Source of the DNA: Paenibacillus radicis (ex Gao et al. 2016)
Lineage (GTDB): Bacteria > Bacillota > Bacilli > Paenibacillales > Paenibacillaceae
DNA: 64,000 nt
Reading direction: 5' to 3'
Assembly (NCBI RefSeq): GCF_014641555.1
Contig: NZ_BMHY01000003.1
Location: 451,367 to 515,366, forward strand
Part shown: piece by piece, positions 33,359-42,600 of the stretch
Position numbering within the stretch: position 1 is the first letter of the stretch
Layout of the letters: each line of letters begins with the position of its first letter
Translations under genes and position numbers: made by a program
The notes under the pieces: model-generated
Seen by the model: the letters and a program-made list of their open reading frames with translations, nothing else
The model's database searches: none
What the model was told of the DNA's origin: nothing

Positions 33359-34261
33359 TTAGAACAACGCGTACTCTTCGCGCGTTTTTCGGATGATATA
33401 GTTGACGGTCATAATAAGAACGAAGCCGAAGAAGGATTGATAAAGGCCCGCCGCAGTACCCATGCCGATATCGAAGTTAATCGTTAGCGACCGGAATACG
33501 TACGTGTCGATAATATCCGTTGCCTCGTACAGCATGCCGTTGTTGCCGATAATTTGATAGAACAGATCGAATTGTCCTTTTAAAATGCCGCCAAGGCTGA
33601 ACAGAATGAGCAGGATGAACGTTGGCATCAGCAGCGGCAGCGTTATGCTGCGGATTTGCTGAAAAATATTCGCCCCGTCGATTTTCGCCGCCTCGTAATA
33701 TTCGTCGCTGATGCTCATGATCGCCGCCAGATAAATGACAGTGCCGTAGCCGATACCCTTCCAAATATGAAAGAAGACGATAATATATTTCCAAGGCGTG
33801 GTCTCGATATAAAAGTCATACGGCTGCAAGCCGATTTGCTTCAGCACCGTATTGACGACGCCAAGATCCGAGAACAGGTTGAAGACGAACGCCCCGACCA
33901 ATACCCAAGACAGGAAATACGGTAAGAACATAATGGATTGTGCCGTCTTTTTGAAAAACTTGCTCGACAGCTGCGCCAGAAACACTGCGCAAACAATCTG
34001 CATCACATTGCCCACAATAATAAAAGCGATATTGTACAGCACCGTATTTTTCGTTAAATTCCACAGTATGCCCGACTTGTACAGAAAGGCAAAGTTTTGC
34101 ATCCCGACAAACTCGCTTCCGAACAATCCGCCGTCAAAATCGAATTTGGTGAACGCGTAGTACACGCCAACCATCGGAATGTAGCTGAATAAAACAAAAA
34201 ACAGCAGTGTCGGAGCAATCATGAGGAACATCACTTTGTTCCGCATTATTTCTTTGATCAT
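33359..34261 (-). CDS. Carbohydrate ABC transporter permease (LplB-like)
   Basis: 300 residues with six membrane helices. EAA motif EYYEAAKIDGANIFQQIRSI followed by TLPLLMPT. First gene of the importer operon (lplB-like, lplC-like, lplA-like, GH30); GGGAGG before the ATG. The 255-bp gap upstream (34262-34516) contains no gene, a strong hairpin at its left end and presumably the operon promoter, which I could not place confidently. Confidence 0.94.
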   Translation of the reverse strand: MIKEIMRNKVMFLMIAPTLLFFVLFSYIPMVGVYYAFTKFDFDGGLFGSEFVGMQNFAFLYKSGILWNLTKNTVLYNIAFIIVGNVMQIVCAVFLAQLSSKFFKKTAQSIMFLPYFLSWVLVGAFVFNLFSDLGVVNTVLKQIGLQPYDFYIETTPWKYIIVFFHIWKGIGYGTVIYLAAIMSISDEYYEAAKIDGANIFQQIRSITLPLLMPTFILLILFSLGGILKGQFDLFYQIIGNNGMLYEATDIIDTYVFRSLTINFDIGMGTAAGLYQSFFGFVLIMTVNYIIRKTREEYALF

Positions 34262-34489
34262 TTTTCGGCCTCCCTCTTGCTCTCCTCTTTATGTGCAGTA
34301 GCTGATGTGCTGCTTCCGGACGATCACGCCGGCTGCAAAACCTATGGTAGAGGAGAGGGGAAAAACCGGCAACTAACCATCCGCGACATGACTCACTTTT
34401 TGCTCCAAACGGCGACTAACCTTTTTCGAACACGCTATCTTTTTCCGTCACAGCCCAGTCGTATCAACGGTTTCCAGCTTCATAAGTGA

Positions 34490-34530
34490 AAAAAAAGAAG
34501 GCCGGGAACAGCGCCCTCAGCCTTCTTTTC
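34490..34530 (-). terminator. Intrinsic terminator overlapping the end of the AraC-sensor gene
   Basis: Minus-strand arms CTTCTTT region (34521-34528) and AAAGAAG region (34495-34501) with an inner GGG/CCC stem, then a run of eight T. The stop codon at 34517-34519 lies inside the stem region. Confidence 0.65.
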
Positions 34531-36835
34531 GCAGCTTCCAAAACTCATCCTCGCCGTTATTGCCGGCTTCGCCGCGCTGCTCCTCGTCCTGTTGAAGCCT
34601 TCCGGCTTTGCGGAACTCGGCCGGCGTCACGCCGTTATGTTTTTTGAACGCTTTATAGAAATAAGGATTGTTGGCAAAACCAGCCTGCTCGGCGATATCG
34701 CCGATGGAATCGTCGGTCGCAATGAGCAGCTCCCGCACCCGGTTCATCCTTACCTCGTGAATGTAGCCCAGAATTGTCTGGAACGTATGCTGCTTGAAAA
34801 TCCGCCCGATATAAGTAGCCGACATCCCGAGCTCTTCTGCAATCATATCGAGCGACAGATTCGGATCGGCATACCGTTCGTCCACCATTCGTTTAATTCG
34901 GCCAGGCATATCGTCCTGCCGCGTCTTTTTCTTCTCCTCCATATGCTTCTCCAGCCGGTCGAACAGCGCCATAAAACGCTCATTCAGCTCTGCCAGCGAC
35001 TCCATCCGTTCATGCATATAGAGGTTCAGCAGCGGCACATCCGGCTCTCCCGCTTTGGAGGAATGCTGGCCGATCACCCGAATCGCATTTTGCAGCGCAT
35101 GGGATACATGCGTAATCGCTAGTTGGAACGACATATAGGAATATTCGGCGGTTTCTCCGATAATCTCATGGAACAGCCGCTTAACCTCCGTTATTCGGCC
35201 CAGCATCAATTCATCAATGAGCTGCTTTTCTTTGTGAAGCGGATACTCATAAGGCCGTTCCTTCATACGCTCGACCGACTCTGCATCAACAAAACTGCCC
35301 GGGCCGTTGAACAGGCGGTTGAAGGAAGCCTCGATTGCTTGCTGACATAGCCGGTGCACCGACTCTACGCCATTGCCCGTCATGCTGGCCGAGATCGTTA
35401 CCGACAGCTTTAAGTACAGAGACACCGCAGTCTGAATTTCTCCTGCATCCTTACGAACGGATGAGCAATCCCCATCCTCCTCGCGGCTGCACTGGGCCAG
35501 TATGGCCACCCGGTCATCACCCAGATCAACGGCAGCGGTTACATAACCGCCCGCATGCAGCAGCTCCTGCCCGATATTCAGAATGCCATAGCGGAGCAGC
35601 TTCCGGTCTTGGGCCGAATATTCGGATGTAAAATGACGGTAATCGTCGATCGTGAACAATATCACGCGCAGTGGACCGGATGGATTCAGACCGATACCGT
35701 AGCGGTCGAAAATTTTGCGAGCCTGCTCCGCATCGCTGTGACTATCACCGGACAGCAGCCCCCGCAAATAGTCGGTGCGCATCTTTTGAAAGCTGTCGCG
35801 CCATTCCTCTTCCAGATTGCCAAGCCTCAGAAGCTTCTTGTTCAAACCATGAAACAGCCTTCGAGAAGCAATATAGGAGAGCGCCAGACCTGCCAGCAGA
35901 ATCGAGCCCCCTGTCAGTATCGTCTTCAAACGCATACTGTCGATGCTTTCTGTAATCGTAGCGTACGGAATGATACGGATATAACGCCAGCCCAAGTAAT
36001 CGGGAGCTGTATACGTAACGAGCGACTTCACGCCGTCCACTTGCTCCGAGAAATAGCCTGATTCGTCCCGGTCGTTGACCACGCGGTCGATATACGAGGT
36101 GCCCTTCATATCCATCAGCATAGGATGCGTCCAGCTATTCGACACCAGCCGGCCTTCCCTGTCAATGAGAAATGTATTGCTGGCATCATTCGCTAGCGAG
36201 CCGTCTATATGCTTATGGAGCTGCGTTTCCTTAATGTTGACGACCACGACATTTTTACGGGTGTTTTGCGTCAGCGTATCATAAAGGAGGAACGTATAGG
36301 TATCCCGCTCCTTTTCCGCAATATTGCCGACGAGTCCATCGATCAAGAGCCGGCGCGGGATCGGCATCAGCGTCTCGTAATCATTGAGGTGGCCCACCAT
36401 ATCCTTCATCTCATTGTCGTAAAACTCGCTTTCCGCGAACACCGTCGGCACACTCATGTCCGAGCTGACGAAAAAAGTCCGAGAGATCGCGTTATATACA
36501 TAGATGGAATCGATAAACGGTGATGATTCGCGATAGTTGGTCATTTGCTTGACGGCCGTATCAATATCAACCGCCCCGATGTCGGGAAAATTGAGCAGAT
36601 TGGCGATATGCTGATCGCTGTAGATTTGCTTCGCGAAAGTAGCAGCTGTCACAGCCATGACCGACGCTTCCTGCGTCGTCTGCTCTAAGCTGTCCATCGT
36701 CTGATCATACGACTGGTCGAGGGCGATACGCTCGAAGCTGAAATAAAGGATGCTGGAAAGAATCGTTATCGTTAAAAAAATGGACACCGTCGTGAACACT
36801 AGTATTTTTCCGTAATACCGATTATCCTTGTCCAC
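34517..36835 (-). CDS. Membrane-bound AraC-type regulator with extracellular sensor domain
   Basis: 772 residues. Helix 1 (KILVFTTVSIFLTITILSSI, about residues 10-30), a ~270-residue extracellular Cache-like sensor, helix 2 (LKTILTGGSILLAGLALSYI, about 300-322), a cytoplasmic middle region of nucleotide-cyclase-like look (LRVILFTIDDYRHFTSEYSA, with DDRVAILAQ), and a C-terminal AraC double HTH (MIAEELGMSATYIGRIFKQH; DIAEQAGFANNPYFYKAFKK). Such one-component membrane regulators sense a sugar outside the cell and regulate adjacent ABC transporter genes. It lies between the importer operon and the two LacI genes and is the likely activator of the importer. Confidence 0.9.
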   Translation of the reverse strand: MDKDNRYYGKILVFTTVSIFLTITILSSILYFSFERIALDQSYDQTMDSLEQTTQEASVMAVTAATFAKQIYSDQHIANLLNFPDIGAVDIDTAVKQMTNYRESSPFIDSIYVYNAISRTFFVSSDMSVPTVFAESEFYDNEMKDMVGHLNDYETLMPIPRRLLIDGLVGNIAEKERDTYTFLLYDTLTQNTRKNVVVVNIKETQLHKHIDGSLANDASNTFLIDREGRLVSNSWTHPMLMDMKGTSYIDRVVNDRDESGYFSEQVDGVKSLVTYTAPDYLGWRYIRIIPYATITESIDSMRLKTILTGGSILLAGLALSYIASRRLFHGLNKKLLRLGNLEEEWRDSFQKMRTDYLRGLLSGDSHSDAEQARKIFDRYGIGLNPSGPLRVILFTIDDYRHFTSEYSAQDRKLLRYGILNIGQELLHAGGYVTAAVDLGDDRVAILAQCSREEDGDCSSVRKDAGEIQTAVSLYLKLSVTISASMTGNGVESVHRLCQQAIEASFNRLFNGPGSFVDAESVERMKERPYEYPLHKEKQLIDELMLGRITEVKRLFHEIIGETAEYSYMSFQLAITHVSHALQNAIRVIGQHSSKAGEPDVPLLNLYMHERMESLAELNERFMALFDRLEKHMEEKKKTRQDDMPGRIKRMVDERYADPNLSLDMIAEELGMSATYIGRIFKQHTFQTILGYIHEVRMNRVRELLIATDDSIGDIAEQAGFANNPYFYKAFKKHNGVTPAEFRKAGRLQQDEEQRGEAGNNGEDEFWKLRKEG

Positions 36836-36850
36836 CTGCTTCCCCTCCTA

Positions 36851-37849
36851 TTAAGATGAACCTTTAATAACCAGACTGGAATCGACTTTCAATTGCCGCT
36901 TATCGGCCCATACGTTGTCGTTCATTTGATCAATAAGCTTCTCCGTCAGCAAAGCGCCCATCGTATACAGAGGCTGCTGCACAGAAGTAATCGGCGGCTT
37001 GACGTAATTCGTTAATCTGACGTTGTCTACGCCTACAACGGCCATCTGATCCGGAATCGTCAGTTCAAGCTCTGCACAAGCCTTGTAGACGCCCAGCGCC
37101 ATTTCGTCGTTGGCGGCAAACACAGCTGTGAAATCCTTGTTCCTCGCCCGCAGACGCATAAAAGCCGCATACCCTTCATCCTCGTTGAAGTCTCCGTTCT
37201 CGATTAATTCCGGGACGAACGGCAGCCGGGCATCACGCAGCCCTTTCATGTAGCCTTCGAGCCTTCCGAAGCTGTCCGTCGCGTCGGCATATCCGCTAAT
37301 GAAGGCAATTTTGCGATGCCCCCGTTCCACCAGATGCTCAATGACCTGACGGCCGAACTTCGCGTTGTCGGTGTAAGAGCAAGGCAGCTTGGGATGATCG
37401 ATGTTCCTGCCGATAAGTCCGATCGAATAGCCTTTATCGGCGACTGCGACAATCTCCTTGTCGGACAGTTTTGGCGTAATAAGAATGAGCCCATCCACCG
37501 TATGATTGACAAGCAGCGACAGAAATTCCTTCTCCTTAGCCAGCTGATTCTGAGCGTCACAGATTAATATTTTGTAGCCTAGCGAATTGGCCATGTTCTC
37601 GATGCCTTGAATAATTTCCGCATAATAGAACACGCGAATATCGGAGATGACGACAGCGAGTGTCATCGTCTTCCGCGAGCGGAGCTGCTTGCCCATCGCA
37701 TTGGGCGTATAGTTCAATTGCTGGACGGCGCTCAGCACCTTCTCTCGCGTCTCAGCACCGACGAGGCTGCCCCCGTTCAACACCCGGGACACCGTCGCTA
37801 CCGACACTTTAGCCAATTGAGCAACATCGGTCATCTTGCTTTCTTTCAT
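36851..37849 (-). CDS. LacI family transcriptional regulator 1
   Basis: 332 residues. HTH TDVAQLAKVSVATVSRVLNG at the N terminus, hinge QLNYTPNAMGKQLRSRKT, then a ribose-binding-protein-like effector domain (ILICDAQNQLAKEKEFLSLL; VFAANDEMALGVYKACAELE). Very similar in layout to the LacI gene at 38557, so a gene duplication is likely. A GAAATCGATTAC site about 50 nt upstream is half-matched to the operators of the GH30 gene. The effector is probably an oligosaccharide of the locus. Confidence 0.93.
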   Translation of the reverse strand: MKESKMTDVAQLAKVSVATVSRVLNGGSLVGAETREKVLSAVQQLNYTPNAMGKQLRSRKTMTLAVVISDIRVFYYAEIIQGIENMANSLGYKILICDAQNQLAKEKEFLSLLVNHTVDGLILITPKLSDKEIVAVADKGYSIGLIGRNIDHPKLPCSYTDNAKFGRQVIEHLVERGHRKIAFISGYADATDSFGRLEGYMKGLRDARLPFVPELIENGDFNEDEGYAAFMRLRARNKDFTAVFAANDEMALGVYKACAELELTIPDQMAVVGVDNVRLTNYVKPPITSVQQPLYTMGALLTEKLIDQMNDNVWADKRQLKVDSSLVIKGSS

Positions 37850-37896
37850 TCGCGATCACACTTTCCATAGGTCGATACATCATTATAGAACAGAAG

Positions 37897-37910
37897 TGAA
37901 ATCGATTACA
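37897..37910. promoter_or_regulatory. LacI-type operator upstream of lacI gene 1
   Basis: TGAAATCGATTACA, matching the GAAATCGATTTC palindrome with two changed bases in the right half. A second related half site, AAAACGATTACA, lies at 37955-37966. Confidence 0.55.
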
Positions 37911-38211
37911 ATAAATTATAGGATAAAAGTAGCGATTTAGTACCTTTTACAATAAAAACGATTACATGAGGTGAATTTATGGTGCGCTTTGTGCATGGAA
38001 GAACGCGTTAATTCCTCCTCTGCTTCGTGCGTCCAAGTATACAAACTAACTTTTGTTTCTGTTGCTGCATGGGCTTGGGCACCATTTCCCAACTCTGTTG
38101 CCGGGTGCTCCCTAGGGCATGCAGATCGTTATTCTTGAACTTTCTTTCATATCGCGCAGCTCACAAAGCACAGTGTGGCCGTACATTGATGTTGTCCGAC
38201 CACATGTATCT

Positions 38212-38398
38212 CAAAATGTAAAAGTGCATTTTGTTTTGGCCGCTGAGCACCTGAAATACCGTTCAAAATGCAAAAGTGCATTTTGAACGGGCGATAACCG
38301 CCCATTTGGAGCAAAATGGGGCCAACAAACTGCACTTTTGCATTTTGAGGCCTACAAACGGCCTTTTTCAGCCGATCAAACTGCACTTTTGCATTTCA
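38212..38398. repeat. Composite repeat with TGCAAAAGTGCA palindromes
   Basis: Four copies of an ~22-bp inverted repeat with core AATGCAAAAGTGCATT. Copies 1 and 2 (38212-38233, 38262-38287) read CAAAATG..AAAGTGCATTTTG; copies 3 and 4 (38326-38349, 38377-38398) read in the opposite direction (TGCACTTTTGCA). Between and beside them lie GC-rich hairpins (GGGCG/CGCCC, CCCATTT/AAATGGG, GGCC/GGCC, CGCC/GGCG). The region between the two lacI genes (37850-38556) holds no gene. Confidence 0.8.
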
Positions 38399-38443
38399 TT
38401 CGCCGGAAGGCGGTCATCTTCTCTCAAGAAACAGCTGAAAAAG

Positions 38444-38489
38444 GAGCCTGCAGCTCATGGGTCAGTCTAATCCCATGTGCCGCAGGCTC
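38444..38489 (-). terminator. Intrinsic terminator of lacI gene 2
   Basis: GAGCCTGC (38444-38451) / GCAGGCTC (38482-38489) with inner CATGGG/CCCATG stem, followed on the minus strand by CTTTTTC. Confidence 0.8.
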
Positions 38490-38556
38490 GTTTCTCGATT
38501 TGCCCAAGCTGCCCTTTCTACCGCTGCTTTGTCCAGACTTCTATCTCCCAGCTTCC

Positions 38557-39564
38557 CTACGCTTTCCGGACGGAAGACTCGCGGATAATGACCTCCGAGT
38601 CGATCACAAAATGATGCTTATCCTCGAATTCATTATCGGTCAAGCGATCGATTAACTTTTCCGCCATAATGGCGCCCATCGTGTATTTCGGCTGCTCCAC
38701 CGTGCTAAGCGGCGGAAGCAAATATTTCGTAATCCGGTTATTGTCTACGCCTACGACAGCCAGATCTTCCGGGATGCGAATCCCCTTCTCCCTGCAAGCT
38801 TTATAGACGCCGAGAGCCATCTCGTCATTCGCTACATAGACCGCTGTAATCGGCGTTTTTGCGTCCAAAAGGCGAAGCAGCGCGGCATAACCGCCCTCCT
38901 CCTCGAAATCCCCGTTGTCGATCAGACCCGGACGAAACGGAATATGATGCTCTTTGAGCGCCTTCATATAGCCTTCCAGCCGCTCATAGGTTTCGACGGA
39001 ATCAGGATAACCGCCGATATAAGCAATCTGCTCATGCCCTTGTTCAATAAGATGATCCACCACTTGATAGGAAAACTTTACGTTGTCCGTCTTGCAGCTC
39101 GGAATCCGCTCATGAGTAACCGTCTTGCCGATAATGCCGATCGTATGCCCTTTGTCCGCATATTCGTACAATATAGCATTGTCTATCAGAGGCGTTACGA
39201 GAATCATCGCATCGACTGCCCGATTCGGAAGCAGTGCCAAATACTCCTGTTCCTTCTCGGCCTTGTTGTCGGAATCGCAAATGATGACTTTGTATTTCCG
39301 GGCGTATGCCATATTCTCAATGCCTTTAATAATCTCCGCAAAGTAGGAGACGTTGATATCCGGTACAATGACGCCAAGCATCATCGTCCTCTGAGAACGC
39401 AGATGTTTGGCGGCCGAATTCGGATGATAATCCATCTCCTTAATAGCGGCAAGCACCTTGGCCTTCGTTCGTTCCTTTACCAGAGAGCTGTCATTTAATA
39501 CACGCGATACGGTTGCCGGGGAAACGCCGGCCCGTTTGGCGACATCTACAATCTTCATGTCCAT
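38557..39564 (-). CDS. LacI family transcriptional regulator 2
   Basis: 335 residues from the ATG at 39564; AAAGG lies 12 nt upstream, and a TTG at 39576 abuts that motif and is unlikely. HTH VDVAKRAGVSPATVSRVLND, hinge YHPNSAAKHLRSQRT, periplasmic-binding-like domain (VYVANDEMALGVYKACREKG). Paralogue of the regulator at 36851, with the same length and closely similar hinge and effector-domain motifs. A TTAAATCGATTTCAT operator lies 52 nt upstream, so autoregulation and control of the adjacent surface GH30 gene are likely. Confidence 0.92.
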   Translation of the reverse strand: MDMKIVDVAKRAGVSPATVSRVLNDSSLVKERTKAKVLAAIKEMDYHPNSAAKHLRSQRTMMLGVIVPDINVSYFAEIIKGIENMAYARKYKVIICDSDNKAEKEQEYLALLPNRAVDAMILVTPLIDNAILYEYADKGHTIGIIGKTVTHERIPSCKTDNVKFSYQVVDHLIEQGHEQIAYIGGYPDSVETYERLEGYMKALKEHHIPFRPGLIDNGDFEEEGGYAALLRLLDAKTPITAVYVANDEMALGVYKACREKGIRIPEDLAVVGVDNNRITKYLLPPLSTVEQPKYTMGAIMAEKLIDRLTDNEFEDKHHFVIDSEVIIRESSVRKA

Positions 39565-39615
39565 GACTTGGATCAACCTTTATCATAAAAGCTATATTTT
39601 CCTTTCATTATATGA

Positions 39616-39630
39616 TTAAATCGATTTCAT
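39616..39630. promoter_or_regulatory. LacI-type operator upstream of lacI gene 2
   Basis: TTAAATCGATTTCAT, sharing the AAATCGATTTC core with the two sites in front of the surface GH30 gene. Confidence 0.65.
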
Positions 39631-39672
39631 GAAAAGCCCGGAAAGTCGACTGCGACTGCCCGGGCTAGCCTT

Positions 39673-42600
39673 TTACTTCGATTGAATCGCTTCAATCAAT
39701 CGGTACAGAACAGCAGCAGCCTCTGCACGAGTAGCAGCTTGGTTCGGATAATAGTAACCGTTCGCTTTACCGGTGATGAGGCCGGCATCAAGCGCCTGCG
39801 TCATCGCCGGTAAAGCCCATGCCGCCATATCCGCGCGGTCTTTGAACGACTCAAGCTTCTGCGCGCCTTGGCCGGCTACCGGAGCATGCCCCATATAGGA
39901 GAGTGCACGGGCCAGTGAAGCCGCCATTTCTTGTCTCGTTACCTTGGCTTCCGGCTCAAACTTGCCGCCCGGCAAGCCTTGCATGAGACCGGCTGCGGCA
40001 GCAGCAGCAATCGGATTCCCATACCAGCGCTCAGCCGATACGTCGCTGAAACCAGCCGGCTGTTCACTTGAGCTTGGCGCAAGACCAAGCGCTCTAGTCA
40101 GCATCGCCGCCCATTCGGCGCGAGTGACTTGACGTTCCGGTGCAAACCGGTCCTCGAGCACCCCGTTCAATATGAACCGGGAGGACAAGGATTGAATTTG
40201 CTTCTCCGCCCAATGTCCCTTCGTATCAGCGAAGCTTTTACTTACTGATGCTACTGCATAGACACTGTTGTGGTTCGTACGGATTACAGCCTGCAACTGC
40301 CCGTCTTTCCCCGTATTGAATGCAGTCAGCACTGGATGCAAACCGCCAGCTTCATCTATCATAACTCCAGTGGCCGATGCCGGCTGACCGATTGTCCCCA
40401 GCGGGAGCGTGCGTGTCGGGAAGTAGGAACCAAAGCTCTTTACTTCCTTCCAAGTGTTTCCTGCACCGATCCATACGGTAAAAGCAACCGGCTGGCCGAG
40501 CAATTGCCCGCCTTGCTTCTGAATCGCTGCTTCCTTCGCGAGCTTCTCTTCACCATCCAGACTGCGGATGGCAATCCGCAACTGCGCTTCAGCACCGCTA
40601 TTGCTCAACTCAGAGTCTACCGCCAGCAGAGGCAGCTCGTAGGAGCCGTATTCCCCCGCAACGATGATTCTAAGCTTATCATTCTTCTCAGCCAGTGCAT
40701 GCAATGCAGAAGCAGGCAATGTTACTTGAACGTTGCGCTGGCCTTTTGCTGCTTCCCTGACATTAATCTCTATGACCTGCACACCGTCTCCTTGCACGGC
40801 CTTCTCAAGCAGCGAAGCATCGATACGGAATACAGCCGCTTGCTGATTGTCCGCCCCTGTTTCCTGCTTAGGCTGCAAGCCGGAAATCACCGACGTGCTT
40901 CCTTCTCTTGTCACGGTTGGACCAGTCACGACGGTTCCGCCACCGCCTGAGCCGCCTGAACCGGAACCATCAGAACCACCCGGCTCCGTAGGTGGCGTTC
41001 CGTTTGACGGGTAGCTGTAAATTTCAAAATCATCGATAGCCGCCCAGTTGCCCGCTTTCGCATCGGAGAATACGCTAATCTCCATCTTGCCTTCGGTTAC
41101 CGCAATTTGATCAATTGCGAATAAGGTCCAGGTGCCGCCGCTCGCGCTGCGCAAATCTCTCGTCCGCAAGTCGCCGCCGTAGTTTTTCACTTCCAGCTGG
41201 AACGTGTTCTGACCGCCTCCGGTCCGTACCCATACCTGTACCTTATAATTGCCGTTAGGCACTTCAAGCGTCCGGTACGTAGATTGTTTATACGCCGATC
41301 CGCCCCAGTGCGTCAATTTATATTGACCACGCGGGGAATCGCTGTCAACGAAAGCAGCCAAAGCTTGATCTTCCGGATGCCATTCCTGCCATGGCTCAAG
41401 CGTTCCCGCTTCAAAATCCAAATTCGGGAACGGCACAAGCACGCCTGCCGCCGTCGGGGTTGCCGACACCGCTTCACTTCTTGCCGATTCATTCCCGGCT
41501 TGGTCAACGGCCGTTACGGAAAACTCATAGCGCTGCCCAGCTTTAAGACCAGCAACGGTATAGCGGGATTCTGTCGCGGGATCTACCGAAGCCCGTTTTA
41601 CGCCATTGACGTAAACATTGTATTTCAGGAAGTCGCTGTCCGTATTCGCTTCCCAGACCAGCATGACCCGTTCCACGCCGGGCTCTGCGGTCAAGCCAAT
41701 TGGCGCCGCCGGAGCTATCGTATCCGCGCCTTGCTCTGTCGTTGCGGTCGCCGAAGCGGAGGCAGCAGACTCGCCTGTGGCATTATAAGCCGTTATCCGG
41801 TAGGAATAAGAAGTGCTGCCTCGCAGGCCTTGGTCCGTATAAGTACCTGTCGCGCTCGAAACGACGCTGACGAGACGATAGTCCGCATAAACCGAATCGG
41901 ATACCGAATCAGAATCCATGCCGGAGCGGAAAATTTTATATCCAGCAGCACCTTCAACAGCACTCCAGTCCAGCTTAATATTGTGACCGCCTTGCAGCGT
42001 TGCGGCTACGTTCTGCGGCGTCTCCGGCGCTCCATCGCCTTGTGCTGAGGCAGGTGCCTTAGTCGTAATGCGCACCAGCTCTACATCATCGAATGCCGCC
42101 CATTCATTAGCTGCGTTATTGGAATGAATGCCGATCTCCAATTGCCCGTTCGTCACAGGGATAGCCGGAATGATGATCTGCGTCCAGTCCCCTACATAAC
42201 CCGTTGTTCCGGCCGATACACTGAGGTCGGGTCCGCCGTAGTTTTTAGCTTCCAGACTGACGTTTGTGCTGCCGCCTTTCTGATACCATACAGAAGCCTT
42301 ATACATGCCGTTCGGCACTTTCACCGTGCGGTAGGTCGTTTGCTGATAAGCCTCATTGGCATAATGCGTCAGCTTGTAGTTGCCGGTACGCGGTTTTTCA
42401 CCGTCAGCCTTTTGCGCCGATGGCTGCCCTTCCGGACTCCAGCTGTTCCATCCCGCCAGTCCGGCTTCCTCAAAGCCTCCGCCGATGCTCAAGTAATTGT
42501 TGCCGTCCTGTGCAAAGTCAGAAGAGAACTGGAACCAGTTCAAACGCACATTGCCGGTAAATACGGCGTACAGCTTATGCGTTCCTGCGATGCCGTCTAC

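Noticed and set aside
38170-38182. 13-mer ACAGTGTGGCCGT shared by 38171-38183 and 56160-56172
   Set aside because: Only two copies, no symmetry and no shared flanks; probably chance.
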